The translations under genes were made by a program, and so were the position numbers. Positions 15,682-24,592 of a stretch of 28,514 nt of DNA are shown piece by piece. Origin of the DNA: Bacteroidales bacterium (GTDB taxonomy: Bacteria > Bacteroidota > Bacteroidia > Bacteroidales > Bacteroidaceae); assembly GCA_004557285.1 (NCBI GenBank), contig SFEK01000006.1, positions 1-28,514 of the forward strand, in the 5' to 3' direction. Under the pieces are notes generated by a model. It was not told where the DNA came from, did not search any database, and saw only the letters and a list, made by a program, of their open reading frames with translations. Position 1 is the first letter of the stretch. Every line of letters begins with the position of its first letter.

Positions 15682-17157
15682 TTAATGTTTTACGAAAGCG
15701 TATTCACCGGTGATGTCGTTGAAGTAAACATCATATACTCCGGTCTGGATGCTGATGTCGCTTCCACCTGACACGCCTTTGCCGTAATACTGATCTGCGA
15801 TGTTGCCACCGTCTCCCCAGTTTGTGGTCCAAGAGTGGTCAACACGGAACTTGACAGCACCGTCAACAACATTGACATTGGCAGCATACCAGTTGTGAGA
15901 AGTCACTTGTGTCATGATCACATCGTCGTTGTCGCCCCATCCGCCGATACCTGAGCCGATGATGCCGATGACATTGTACTCTACAGGTGCCTGATTGTCG
16001 AGCTTTGTCCATGTGTATGTCATTGCAGAGAAGTCGAGAGTGATGGTGTAGAAGCCCTCTTCCGGACATACGATGGCACCTGCATTACTGTTTACCAACG
16101 AGTTGCTGACAGAGTTGTCACCATCAACTGCGCAGCCGTAGGCGTTGGCCCAGGTGCCGAGATCGTCCTTGCCCCAAATCTTCAGGTTGCGTGCACCCTC
16201 AAACTTGGTTGTGTAAGAGAACACTTTTGCAGACTGTGGATAGAACAGGGCGGTCTTTGCAGCTTCTGCGGTCCAGCCCGGCACATTGCCCACCATGTAG
16301 TATTCAGAGGCAACGGCTTTAATCTCGTATGTATAATCCATCATGTTGATTTTCAGGATGTAGTCGCCTGCTTTGGCAATCTTTGCAGCCTTGGCTCCTT
16401 CTCCTTTGGACGTAGTGGTCAAGAGATGGCCTGAGAGTGCATCGTCTCCGTCGATTTCAACGCCGACAACACCGTTGGGAGCATTCTCGATGGCCCATGG
16501 GTTTCCGGCATCGATACAGTCCTGAGGAATGATCTTGAAGTACTTGTTGTCGCCTGTTGTTGAGAATGTAACGGTGAAGACAGGATCCTCATAGACGTCA
16601 AGGTCAGAGTGGTTGAACTTAACCATCTCAGCTGCTGTCCAGCCGCCAACGACATCACCTATCAGATAATAGGCAGAAGCGATGAACGGGGCTTCGGGGA
16701 TGATGTTTACTGCTATTGTACCGGCATTGATATATACGGCCTGACCATTTTTGATAGCGTTGACAATCACTGTGGCGTTAAAAGTGCGTGTTACAGGACG
16801 TTTGCCGTAAGTCTGCTCTACGAGACTCTGAAGGCTGGCAGTTGATGTCATACCGTCCAACTCGGCGGGTACAATCACAGGTGTAGCGTTTTCATTATCT
16901 GAAGGCACCATTGAAAGGCGTGCATTCTTCAGCTCAAAACCTTCGGGCAGTGCGCTCTCACTGAGGGTGAATGTGGCCACTGAAGCCTCAGCACCGGCAA
17001 GGTTGATAGCGTCAACAGCTGTGGCGGTGAAGCCTGGAATGACGATGGCATCCTCCTGTGGATTGGACTGCGGATTTGCCCAGTCGTCAAAGTCCTCACT
17101 GCAAGACGCCATGAAGAGTCCTGACAGTGCTATCATTAAATACTTTGAAATTTTCAT
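15682..17157 (-). CDS. susF: Outer-membrane starch-binding lipoprotein SusF
   Basis: 491 residues, close to the 485 of Bacteroides SusF. Lipoprotein signal with lipobox ending at C19 (LFMASC), followed by SEDFDD, acidic residues that in Bacteroidetes act as surface-export signal. An N-terminal SusE/F-type Ig-like domain (~35-155) is followed by three repeated starch-binding modules, each beginning with an x-Y-Y-x-x-G or Y-N-x-I-G strand and a tryptophan-containing loop: YYLIGDVVGGW (~163), YYMVGNVPGW (~285) and YNVIGIIGSGIGGW (~393). No catalytic residues. It holds starch at the cell surface next to SusCD. It follows susE by 31 bp in the operon. Confidence 0.87.
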   Translation of the reverse strand: MKISKYLMIALSGLFMASCSEDFDDWANPQSNPQEDAIVIPGFTATAVDAINLAGAEASVATFTLSESALPEGFELKNARLSMVPSDNENATPVIVPAELDGMTSTASLQSLVEQTYGKRPVTRTFNATVIVNAIKNGQAVYINAGTIAVNIIPEAPFIASAYYLIGDVVGGWTAAEMVKFNHSDLDVYEDPVFTVTFSTTGDNKYFKIIPQDCIDAGNPWAIENAPNGVVGVEIDGDDALSGHLLTTTSKGEGAKAAKIAKAGDYILKINMMDYTYEIKAVASEYYMVGNVPGWTAEAAKTALFYPQSAKVFSYTTKFEGARNLKIWGKDDLGTWANAYGCAVDGDNSVSNSLVNSNAGAIVCPEEGFYTITLDFSAMTYTWTKLDNQAPVEYNVIGIIGSGIGGWGDNDDVIMTQVTSHNWYAANVNVVDGAVKFRVDHSWTTNWGDGGNIADQYYGKGVSGGSDISIQTGVYDVYFNDITGEYAFVKH

Positions 17158-17188
17158 ATTACTATTGTTTTTTTATATTTATCTATTC

Positions 17189-18379
17189 TTACTTAAACTC
17201 ACCGGTCTCCTTGGTGAAATTGAGATAGAGTTTCTGGCCTACCGAGTTGAGCACACGATCCTGGTCGCCACCGTCAGCACGATATTCAATCTTGTTGTCG
17301 AATACCATGAACTCGCTTCTCCACCACTCGTTGTCAGGTATCTTGACATAAGCGCGACAGCCTTGGTCAGATTTTGGTACACCAACAAACGCTGGCGAAA
17401 CGAACAGAGAGTTCTCGCTGATTGTGCTTTCGCCTTCAGCCTTCTCTATGGTGAACAGACCTGCTGGATAAAGTTCGCTCCATGACTCATCGCCGATACA
17501 TGGACCCATCAGCCATACTTCAGGTTTGTTGAACTTCACATCGTAGAGGATGTCACGGCCAGAAACTGATACTTTGACAATCATCAGATACCAGCCGCCA
17601 ACAGTTGAGAGGATGTTGCCATCGCCAGAAGAGATGATTTCGTCTGCGAGGTCACCGCCCACGCTGTTCAGTTTGGCATAACCCACTTCGTTGCCGTCCC
17701 ATGCTCTGTCAGAGTTGAACTTGATACCCTGCTCTGCGTCGATGTAAACGAGGTGCCAGAACAGGTTGGGCGAACCGTTGACAACAACCATGCTGAGGGC
17801 TGTGTTCCAATCCCATCCGCAGAACTTACCGGTGATGAAGAACTGTGTAGGAGTTTCAACAGGAGGCAGGGAGAACTCAAGCCTGAGGTTGGAGAAAGAG
17901 ACTACATTTGAGATGATCTCTGTTCCCTCGATGACAGAGCCGAGGGTGTTTGCCATGACGGCGCGTACACGCATGTAGGCTTTAAGGTTCATTGGAAAGT
18001 CGGCTTCGGTCTTGCCGTACATTTCAAGCATCATGTTTGTCAGGTCGCTGGCGAGCATCTGCGCGTCCATCTGTATCTTTGCGCTTTCTGAATACTGGCT
18101 CAGCTCTATGAACTTGCCGTTTTCAAAGCCGTTCTCCTCAACGGCAACCTGCACATGATAAAGGGTGCGTGCCGGGAAACCATAGTCAGGCTGTGAGCAG
18201 GTAAGCTCAAGCACATCGGAGTTAGCAAGGTCTATCTCCGCATTTGCCAGTGCCGGGGTGTTGAGGACGAATGTCGTAGGCTCTTTCACTGTAGGATTAG
18301 AGTCGTTGTCGTCGCTACAAGCCGAAAAAAGGCCAAGCCCAAGGACCAGCATCAATGTTGATTTCAGTATATTTTTCAT
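17189..18379 (-). CDS. susE: Outer-membrane starch-binding lipoprotein SusE
   Basis: 396 residues against 387 for Bacteroides SusE. Lipobox FSAC with C21 followed by SDDND, the S-D-D type surface-export signal. The N-terminal Ig-like SusE domain (~35-175) is recognisable from FVLNTPALANAEIDL and the YHVQVAVEENGF strand. Two carbohydrate-binding modules follow: FFITGKFCGWDWN (~183) and VWLMGPCIGDESW (~288), each with aromatic residues suited to stacking on glucose rings. It sits between susD and susF in the operon order known from Bacteroides. A 10-bp stem hairpin lies between susD and this gene and may set their relative levels. Confidence 0.87.
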   Translation of the reverse strand: MKNILKSTLMLVLGLGLFSACSDDNDSNPTVKEPTTFVLNTPALANAEIDLANSDVLELTCSQPDYGFPARTLYHVQVAVEENGFENGKFIELSQYSESAKIQMDAQMLASDLTNMMLEMYGKTEADFPMNLKAYMRVRAVMANTLGSVIEGTEIISNVVSFSNLRLEFSLPPVETPTQFFITGKFCGWDWNTALSMVVVNGSPNLFWHLVYIDAEQGIKFNSDRAWDGNEVGYAKLNSVGGDLADEIISSGDGNILSTVGGWYLMIVKVSVSGRDILYDVKFNKPEVWLMGPCIGDESWSELYPAGLFTIEKAEGESTISENSLFVSPAFVGVPKSDQGCRAYVKIPDNEWWRSEFMVFDNKIEYRADGGDQDRVLNSVGQKLYLNFTKETGEFK

Positions 18380-18410
18380 TTCTGTATCCTTTTTTATTTG
18401 TTTAGGCGAG

Positions 18411-18444
18411 TGCGTCTGAACAATGTCATTCCGTCAGACGCACA
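18411..18444 (-). promoter_or_regulatory. Intercistronic hairpin between susD and susE
   Basis: Perfect 10-bp inverted repeat GTGCGTCTGA/TCAGACGCAC (18411-18420 with 18435-18444) with a 14-nt loop, in the 80-bp gap between two operon genes. It is not followed directly by a T run on the minus strand, so it looks more like an mRNA-stabilising or processing structure than a terminator. Confidence 0.7.
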
Positions 18445-18459
18445 ATCCTAAATTGGTTA

Positions 18460-20100
18460 TTAGTATTTCGGGTTCTGTTTCAAGTTGGAGTTGGCTGTCA
18501 ACTCGTTTGTAGGAATCGCAAAGATGTTGTAGTGCTCGTCGAAGTTCTGTCCTTCATACTTGCCACCCTTCCAACACCAGTTGTAGTTCACGTTACCGCC
18601 ATATCTGTTGAAGCGTATCAAGTCCATACGGCGGCGGCCCTCAAAGTAGAACTCACGGCTCCACTCATCGCAGATGTCGCTGAGAGAATAAGAGTCGCTG
18701 TTTTCATCCTTCACTGAAGCGTGGGCACGGCTGCGTATCTTGTTGATGGCAACTGTTCCGTCCTTTGTAGTCTTGCCACCGTTCAGGCGTGCATCGGCTT
18801 CGGCGAATGTGAGGTAAGCTTCAGCAGCACGCAGCAGGAAGAAGTCGGCGTCTGGGAATGTGGCATCATGACCCTTGCTTCCGTCAACCTTGAAGTTGGT
18901 GAATTTGGCAACGGCAAAGCCTGATGCGAACTTGGCCTTGTCTTCGTCTGTGATGTCAAGTGAATGTCCAATACCGTCGAACAGGGCGCGGTCATCATTT
19001 GCTACTACACACATGTCATAGCAAGCAACGTTGGGTACATCGCCCACAGGGAAGAACTTGCGAACGAGGTCAGGACGTGCTCGGTTTCCATTCCAGCTCT
19101 GGTCTGTACCGTTCTTGGCTTTAGGATCACCGGGATAAGCCGACATGTCATCTCCCCAGCATGAAGCCATGAGGAACAGCGTGGTACCCCAGCTGGTGGT
19201 TGTCAGACCGTCCTGGAGCAAAGGCAATACAGCCTCGTAAGCAGCGTCGGTCTCACCATTGTCGCCCATGAAGAGCATCTGATAGGCAGACCAGTTTACA
19301 CCGTTAGGATCTATCTGACCCACTGTGTGAAGACGGTAAGAAGAGTCCATCACCTTCTTGGCATACTGCTTGGCTTTGTCCCACTGAGGCTCACCTGTAT
19401 AAACCTCGGCATTGAGGTAGAGGCGTGCGAGCAGCAGCCATGCGGATGCCTTGTCAACACGACCGTAGCCGGCATCGCTTGATTTCTTGGCCTGTGCCTC
19501 AGAAAGGTCAGGTTCAAGGGCAAGAAGTTCGTCCTCAAGCCATTTATACATCTGTGCACGAGAGTATTGAACGGGCTTTGAACCCACTGTTTCTGAGAAA
19601 GGCACATTGCCCCATCCGTCGGTCAGCAGGTAGTAGTGCAGGGCACGCACGAAACGGATTTCAGCACGTTTTGTGGCATCACCGCCCTCTGTGAGGTTAA
19701 GATACTGGTTGCAGTAGGTGATACCGGTGGTGAGACGTGCGTAGAATCCCTGGAGCATTGGATGAGCAGCGTTGTAAGAGTTGTAGCAGAATGTGGCTAT
19801 ACCATCGTCACCCCAAGAACAGAATGCCTCGTCAGAGGTAAGTTCGTTGGAGTTGAACAACTGGCGCACAAAACCGGTTGTACCGCCGTCAAGACCGTCA
19901 ATGTCGCAGTCGCCGTTTGCACCGCCGTTGCCGGCGAGTGCCATGTTGGCGTAGCACTTGTTGAACAGTCCGTCAAGGTTTACCTCGGTGTTCTTGTTGG
20001 GGTCTAACACCTCAACATCAAGGTCGCCTGTGCAGGAGGTCATACCTGTTGAAAGGAGTATGACAGCTGCGGGAATAATATTTTTCAAATATCTTTTCAT
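18460..20100 (-). CDS. susD: SusD-family starch-binding outer-membrane lipoprotein
   Basis: 546 residues, nearly identical in length to Bacteroides SusD (551). Lipobox MTSC with C23, then TGDLDVE. The helical TPR-rich RagB/SusD fold is indicated by family features: the N-terminal LDPNKNTEVNLDGLFNKCYANM, the ARLTTGITYCNQYLNL helix, ALHYYLLTDGWGNVPFSE, and the C-terminal EFYFEGRRRMDLIRFNRYGG followed by FAIPTNELTANSNLKQNP, which is the usual SusD ending. It forms the lid over the SusC channel and binds starch oligosaccharides. It starts 19 bp after the susC stop. Many SusD homologues exist for other glycans; the amylolytic neighbours and SusE/SusF make starch the substrate here. Confidence 0.93.
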   Translation of the reverse strand: MKRYLKNIIPAAVILLSTGMTSCTGDLDVEVLDPNKNTEVNLDGLFNKCYANMALAGNGGANGDCDIDGLDGGTTGFVRQLFNSNELTSDEAFCSWGDDGIATFCYNSYNAAHPMLQGFYARLTTGITYCNQYLNLTEGGDATKRAEIRFVRALHYYLLTDGWGNVPFSETVGSKPVQYSRAQMYKWLEDELLALEPDLSEAQAKKSSDAGYGRVDKASAWLLLARLYLNAEVYTGEPQWDKAKQYAKKVMDSSYRLHTVGQIDPNGVNWSAYQMLFMGDNGETDAAYEAVLPLLQDGLTTTSWGTTLFLMASCWGDDMSAYPGDPKAKNGTDQSWNGNRARPDLVRKFFPVGDVPNVACYDMCVVANDDRALFDGIGHSLDITDEDKAKFASGFAVAKFTNFKVDGSKGHDATFPDADFFLLRAAEAYLTFAEADARLNGGKTTKDGTVAINKIRSRAHASVKDENSDSYSLSDICDEWSREFYFEGRRRMDLIRFNRYGGNVNYNWCWKGGKYEGQNFDEHYNIFAIPTNELTANSNLKQNPKY

Positions 20101-20119
20101 AATAATATCCGTTGTTGAA

Positions 20120-23100
20120 TTAGAAATTCAGGTTAACGCCAACGATGAACGAGATAGGACGTGGGTAGAGGTCGTTGTCGATACCGCTTGTAACCTCGGG
20201 ATCCATTCCGTCATACTTGGTGATTGTAAATACGTTAGAAACTGTGGCATAGACACGTCCTGAGAGACCGTGCCATCCGCCTTGCTTCAAGAGATTCTCG
20301 AAGCTGTAGCCGAGCGTGATATTGTCACACTTCAAGAAAGATGCGTTGTGAACGTAGTAGTCAGAGAGTTTCGAAGTGATTTCGTAAGTCTGCCAGTTGC
20401 GTGCCAGCACTGCTGTAGGACGGTTCACGAGTTTGTTGAGATACCAGATGTCGGCGGGATTGAGGTTGCTGCGGCCTGATGTGACATTGTCAAACACATA
20501 GTTGCCTATGCTTGCACGGAGTGAGAAACCAAAGTCCCAATTCTTGTATTCCAAGCGAGAAGAGAATCCCATGGTGACAGGAGCCGCAGGACTCTTGTAG
20601 AGATAGCGGTCGTCATCAGAAATCTTGCCGTCGCCGTTGCGGTCAACCACACAGTTTTCGATAGGCATACCAGCTTCGTCGTAAACCTGCTGATATACAT
20701 AGAAGGAGTTGGCGGCATAGCCTACCTGGTTGTACTGAACGTATGCGCCAGAACCTTGACCGATTTTACTGCTACTGTTTTCCACTGGAGCACCGTTCTC
20801 TGACACTCCGTTGAGGTCGGTGATTTCATTGTCGTTGTAAGCCAGGTTGTAGTTCAATGTCCAGAACCAGTCTTTGGTCTGCACGGCTTTCCATGAGAGT
20901 GAAAGTTCGATACCGCGGTTTTCCAAAGAACCGATGTTCTGCCATGCACGGTTTCTGTAACCCTGCATTGATGCGAAAGGAGCATAGTTGAGCAGGTCTT
21001 TGGTCTTACGGAAGTATCCGTCGATGCTACCTGTAAGTCTGTTGTTGAAGAAACCGAAGTCAAGACCTACGTTGTAGGTGGTGGTAGTTTCCCATTTCAG
21101 TTCAGGGGTATAGTTGGCGGGACGGTAGAGTTCACCTGTGCCGGTCACGGGATAGAAACCGTTGGTGCCTGTTGACACTTCGTAGGTAGGAATCCAGTCG
21201 TAGTCACCAATGTCGCCGGCTTGTTGACCAGTAAGACCATAACCGAGACGCAGCTTGAGGTCAGAGAGCCACTTGATGTTGCGCAATGCTTTCTCTTCGT
21301 TCATCTTCCATGCGAAGGCGAATGATGGGAACACTGCCCAGTGATCCTTGAAACGTGAAGAGCCGTCGTCACGAACTGTTGCTGTGAGGTAGTAACGGTC
21401 GAGAAGGCTATAGTTGGCACGTCCGAAGAATGACACGAGATAGCTGTCTCTCTTTTCACGGTAAGGAGTGTGAGGACGTTCTGTGCCGCGGAGTGATTCA
21501 TCGTCGATGGTCTGAGGATAGAAACCAACATAATCATTGTACTTGCTTCTCCAGAAATGCTGCCACTCGTAGCCACCCATGATGTCGAAGTGGTGCACCT
21601 TGCCGAAGTCCTTGTAATATTGTGCGTATGCGCTCAAAGAAAGGTTGCGCTTGAGTATTTCCTCTGCACCATAGCTACCATAATAAGTGGCTGTTGGAGA
21701 AGAGGGAGCAATGTCTTTCTGCTCACGGCCTTTGGATATATCAGCACCGAGAGAAAGGTGGAGACGGAGGTCTTCAAAGCCATGTACCTTGTAGTCGATG
21801 TCGGCACTTCCGATGAATGAACGGCTGTGTGCATACTTGTCGTTTTCGTACAACAGAGAAAGGGGGTTGGCCAAGTTGCCTGTGCTGTTGTAAGTATATG
21901 GCCATGAGCTGTCGCCATACTGTGCACCGGTTGTCCACTGGAAATACCCGTTGAAGTTTTTGAGTGTCTGGTCGAGCTGGCTGCCGAAGAGATTCTTGTG
22001 ATATTCAGATGTATAGGCGTATGGATCCTGTGTGGGGTCCATAGAGACGGCATTGGCCACTACATCACCCTCGTAGAATTTGCTCTTGGCATACATACCC
22101 TTGGCATTGAGATTAAGGGTAAGGTGGTCGTCAAGCAGAGACGGGTTGAGGTTGATGGCTGCTGTGAATCGTTTGAAGTCTGTTGTCTTCATGATACCTT
22201 GCTGGTCGGTATAGCCAACAGAAACACGATAGGGCAGATTCTTCAACGCACCAGACACTGTCACGTTGTGGTCGTGGCTGACAGCTGTGCGGAAAATCAG
22301 GTCTTGCCAGTCGGTATTGGCTGTACCGAGTGCACGGTAAGCATCGCTGTCCTGACCGAAGAGATTTTCAATGAACTCACGGTACTGAGGACCGTCCATC
22401 ACGTCGATGGTCTTTTTCTTCTCGCTGATGGTGAGGCTTCCTGAGTATGACACCTGAGGACTCTGTCCCTTGCGTCCCTTCTTGGTGGTGATGATGATGA
22501 CACCGTTTGAACCACGGCTACCGTAGATGGCGGTAGCAGAAGCGTCTTTCAGCACGCTGAACGACTCGATGTCCTGCGGATTGACAATAGAGAGAAGGTT
22601 TGAAAGACCCTTCACACCGTTGTTGTCGATGGCAAGACCGTCGATCACGATAAGGGGGTCGTTGCTGGCGTTGAGCGACGAACCACCACGGATGCGGATT
22701 TGGGCACCACCACCGGGAGTACCGTCGGATGTTGAAATGTTCACACCGGCGATTTTGCCTTGCATCATGTCTTGTGCATTAACGACAAGACCCTTGTTCT
22801 TGGTGTCGGGCTTGAGCGAAGACACAGAACCTGTAAGGTCGTTCTTCTTCACGGCACCGTAACCGATGACCACCACGTCGCTCAATGTCTGTGCATCCTC
22901 TTCAAGAGTGATGGTAAGCGATGGGGCTACAGCCACGTTCTTGGTTTTGTAACCGATGTAAGAAACCTGGAGCTGCTGGCCCTGGTTTGCTTTGACTACG
23001 AAGTTACCGTCGAAGTCGGTAATCACACCGTTGTCCTGTCCCACAATGCGGACAGTGGCACCGATGATGGCTTCTCCGGTAGCATCTTTCACATGGCCTT

Positions 23101-23197
23101 GCACAGTGATTTGCTGTGCAAAGGCACCCACTGATAGGAACAGGCCCAGCAATAAGGCCATCAACCTAAAAGAGGTTTTGATTTTTACCTGCTTCAT
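20120..23197 (-). CDS. susC: SusC-family TonB-dependent outer-membrane transporter
   Basis: 1025 residues with a signal peptide (1-27, VGAFA-Q). Residues ~29-100 form the carboxypeptidase-regulatory-like domain seen in all SusC proteins (TVQGHVKDATGEAIIGATV). A TonB-box-like SDVVVIGYGAVKK (~106-118) and the plug with GSVSSL, QGKIAGVNI, RIRGGSSLN, PLIVIDG, SFSVLKDASATAIYGSRGSNGV follow. The remainder is the 22-strand barrel, ending in an aromatic residue (VGVNLNF) as expected for assembly by the BAM complex. With SusD it takes maltooligosaccharides across the outer membrane using TonB energy. First gene of the operon; divergent from the LacI regulator, with an operator in the shared region. 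Confidence 0.95.
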   Translation of the reverse strand: MKQVKIKTSFRLMALLLGLFLSVGAFAQQITVQGHVKDATGEAIIGATVRIVGQDNGVITDFDGNFVVKANQGQQLQVSYIGYKTKNVAVAPSLTITLEEDAQTLSDVVVIGYGAVKKNDLTGSVSSLKPDTKNKGLVVNAQDMMQGKIAGVNISTSDGTPGGGAQIRIRGGSSLNASNDPLIVIDGLAIDNNGVKGLSNLLSIVNPQDIESFSVLKDASATAIYGSRGSNGVIIITTKKGRKGQSPQVSYSGSLTISEKKKTIDVMDGPQYREFIENLFGQDSDAYRALGTANTDWQDLIFRTAVSHDHNVTVSGALKNLPYRVSVGYTDQQGIMKTTDFKRFTAAINLNPSLLDDHLTLNLNAKGMYAKSKFYEGDVVANAVSMDPTQDPYAYTSEYHKNLFGSQLDQTLKNFNGYFQWTTGAQYGDSSWPYTYNSTGNLANPLSLLYENDKYAHSRSFIGSADIDYKVHGFEDLRLHLSLGADISKGREQKDIAPSSPTATYYGSYGAEEILKRNLSLSAYAQYYKDFGKVHHFDIMGGYEWQHFWRSKYNDYVGFYPQTIDDESLRGTERPHTPYREKRDSYLVSFFGRANYSLLDRYYLTATVRDDGSSRFKDHWAVFPSFAFAWKMNEEKALRNIKWLSDLKLRLGYGLTGQQAGDIGDYDWIPTYEVSTGTNGFYPVTGTGELYRPANYTPELKWETTTTYNVGLDFGFFNNRLTGSIDGYFRKTKDLLNYAPFASMQGYRNRAWQNIGSLENRGIELSLSWKAVQTKDWFWTLNYNLAYNDNEITDLNGVSENGAPVENSSSKIGQGSGAYVQYNQVGYAANSFYVYQQVYDEAGMPIENCVVDRNGDGKISDDDRYLYKSPAAPVTMGFSSRLEYKNWDFGFSLRASIGNYVFDNVTSGRSNLNPADIWYLNKLVNRPTAVLARNWQTYEITSKLSDYYVHNASFLKCDNITLGYSFENLLKQGGWHGLSGRVYATVSNVFTITKYDGMDPEVTSGIDNDLYPRPISFIVGVNLNF

Positions 23198-23323
23198 CTT
23201 TTTTTTTGTTTTAAGTTAGCGTAATATATTTAAAAGTTTTCAATTGTTTTCTTCTCTCGACACTTTCTTTGCTTTTGTATGTAAATTACAAAAAGTATAG
23301 TTTCAAGGTCATTTTTTCGAGTG

Positions 23324-23331
23324 CAAATTTA
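23324..23331 (-). promoter_or_regulatory. Candidate -7 box of the susC operon
   Basis: TAAATTTG on the minus strand matches TAnnTTTG and would give a leader of about 120 nt to susC. A -33 element is not obvious. A second, weaker candidate (TATACTTTTTG near 23290-23300) exists closer to the gene. The first is preferred because it stands exactly 65 bp from the LacI-type operator, as in the malQ promoter. Confidence 0.5.
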
Positions 23332-23385
23332 ACGCTAATCCAAATGATTTATCATTTTTTTGGATAAAATATGCCTCATTATGTA

Positions 23386-23399
23386 TGCAATCGGTTGCA
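23386..23399. promoter_or_regulatory. LacI-family operator in the susC-lacI divergent region
   Basis: TGCAATCGGTTGCA is a 14-bp palindrome with central CG, symmetric at 12 of 14 positions, the classical form of LacI-family operators. The regulator gene starts about 85 bp away. Centre 65 bp upstream of the susC -7 box and 66 bp upstream of the lacI -7 box. Confidence 0.75.
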
Positions 23400-23454
23400 C
23401 AAATAAAAGAAATGAAAACAAATCATCGTAAATCAATGATTATTAGCTTTATAG

Positions 23455-23462
23455 TAATTTTG
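23455..23462 (+). promoter_or_regulatory. -7 box of the lacI-family gene
   Basis: TAATTTTG matches TAnnTTTG. Transcription would begin near 23469, giving a leader of only about 14 nt to the ATG at 23483 or about 5 nt to the one at 23474. Confidence 0.5.
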
Positions 23463-23482
23463 CCGCCGAAAATATGTTTATC

Positions 23483-24517
23483 ATGCCTGAAAACAACAAT
23501 TCCCCCAAGACGATGAAGGATATTGCCGAGGCGTTCAATGTCTCGGTAGCCACGGTGTCGCGAGCGTTGAAAGATAGTCCGCGCATCAGCGAGAAGCGGC
23601 GTGAAGAAATCAAGGCCTACGCCCGCAAGCACCATTTCAGTCCTAACCTCATTGCCGAGTCACTCAGAAGTAACAAGGTGATGAAGGTGATAGGTGTCAT
23701 CATCCCGCAATACACCCACTACTACTTCTCGTCAGTGCTCAGCGGCATCGACGAAGAGGCGCGCAGTCGTGGCTACCGGCTCATGGTGGCACAAAGCGAG
23801 GAGCGGTATGAGCAGGAGGTGGATATATGCCGTTCGTTCTACGACAACAAGGTGTGCGGCATCATTGTGTCGCAGGCCAAAAGCACATCGAAATATACCC
23901 ATTTCCAGGAACTGATCAACAGGGGGCTGCCATTGGTGTTTTACGACCGTATTTGCACAGGCCTGAATACCAACCGTGTGGTGGTCGATGATTACATGGG
24001 AGCCTTCTCAGCTGTTGAATACCTCATCCGCACGGGTTGCCGGCGCATTGCCTTCTATGGCTCGTCGATGAATTTGGAAATATCCAAGAACAGATACAAC
24101 GGCTGGCGCGATGCCCTGCTCAAGCACAACATCAATCCCGATGGATGTGTGGTGCGCACCTGCGACAACCGTGATGATGCCGAACTGATTACGCCCGAAG
24201 TGCTCAGCGGCGACAACCGCCCTGATGCCTTCTTTGCCGTGAACGATGATACAGCCATAGGCATCATGTACACCGCCAAGCGCATGGGACTGAAAGTGCC
24301 CGACGAGGTGTCGGTGTGCGGATTTACCAACGGACAGCGGGCATTGGCTTGCGACCCCATGCTCACCACCGTTGATCAGCACGGCAGGGAAGTGGGCAAA
24401 CAGGCTGCCAAGATATTGATAGACAAGGTGGAGGGAATCTCTCCATTGGAAAAAGTGGAAAAACGGGTGGTGAGAACCAAACTCGTCATCCGGGGCTCGT
24501 CAAAAAACGTGGAATGA
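23483..24517 (+). CDS. LacI-family transcriptional regulator of the starch locus
   Basis: 344 residues from the ATG at 23483; an ATG three codons earlier (23474) is equally possible and adds only MFI. The DNA-binding helix-turn-helix is residues 10-30 (TMKDIAEAFNVSVATVSRALK, the standard LacI pattern), with the minor-groove hinge at ~53-63 (SPNLIAESLRS). Residues 67-344 are the periplasmic-binding-protein-like sensor domain (VIGVIIPQYTHYYFSSVLSGI ... PDAFFAVNDDTAIGIM ... DEVSVCGFTN ... LTTVDQHGREVG). It is divergent from susC and precedes the sugar permease. Likely effector is maltose or a related sugar (inference from neighbours). Matching operators before susC/lacI and malQ suggest it controls both starch operons and itself. 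Bacteroides uses the unrelated SusR for this job. Confidence 0.92.
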   Translation: MPENNNSPKTMKDIAEAFNVSVATVSRALKDSPRISEKRREEIKAYARKHHFSPNLIAESLRSNKVMKVIGVIIPQYTHYYFSSVLSGIDEEARSRGYRLMVAQSEERYEQEVDICRSFYDNKVCGIIVSQAKSTSKYTHFQELINRGLPLVFYDRICTGLNTNRVVVDDYMGAFSAVEYLIRTGCRRIAFYGSSMNLEISKNRYNGWRDALLKHNINPDGCVVRTCDNRDDAELITPEVLSGDNRPDAFFAVNDDTAIGIMYTAKRMGLKVPDEVSVCGFTNGQRALACDPMLTTVDQHGREVGKQAAKILIDKVEGISPLEKVEKRVVRTKLVIRGSSKNVE

Positions 24518-24592
24518 CGCCTCCTCTCATTCATACCCGAAAATCTTTACCCTATAAAATGACATAGCCAAGAGTATAATCATCAAACAATA

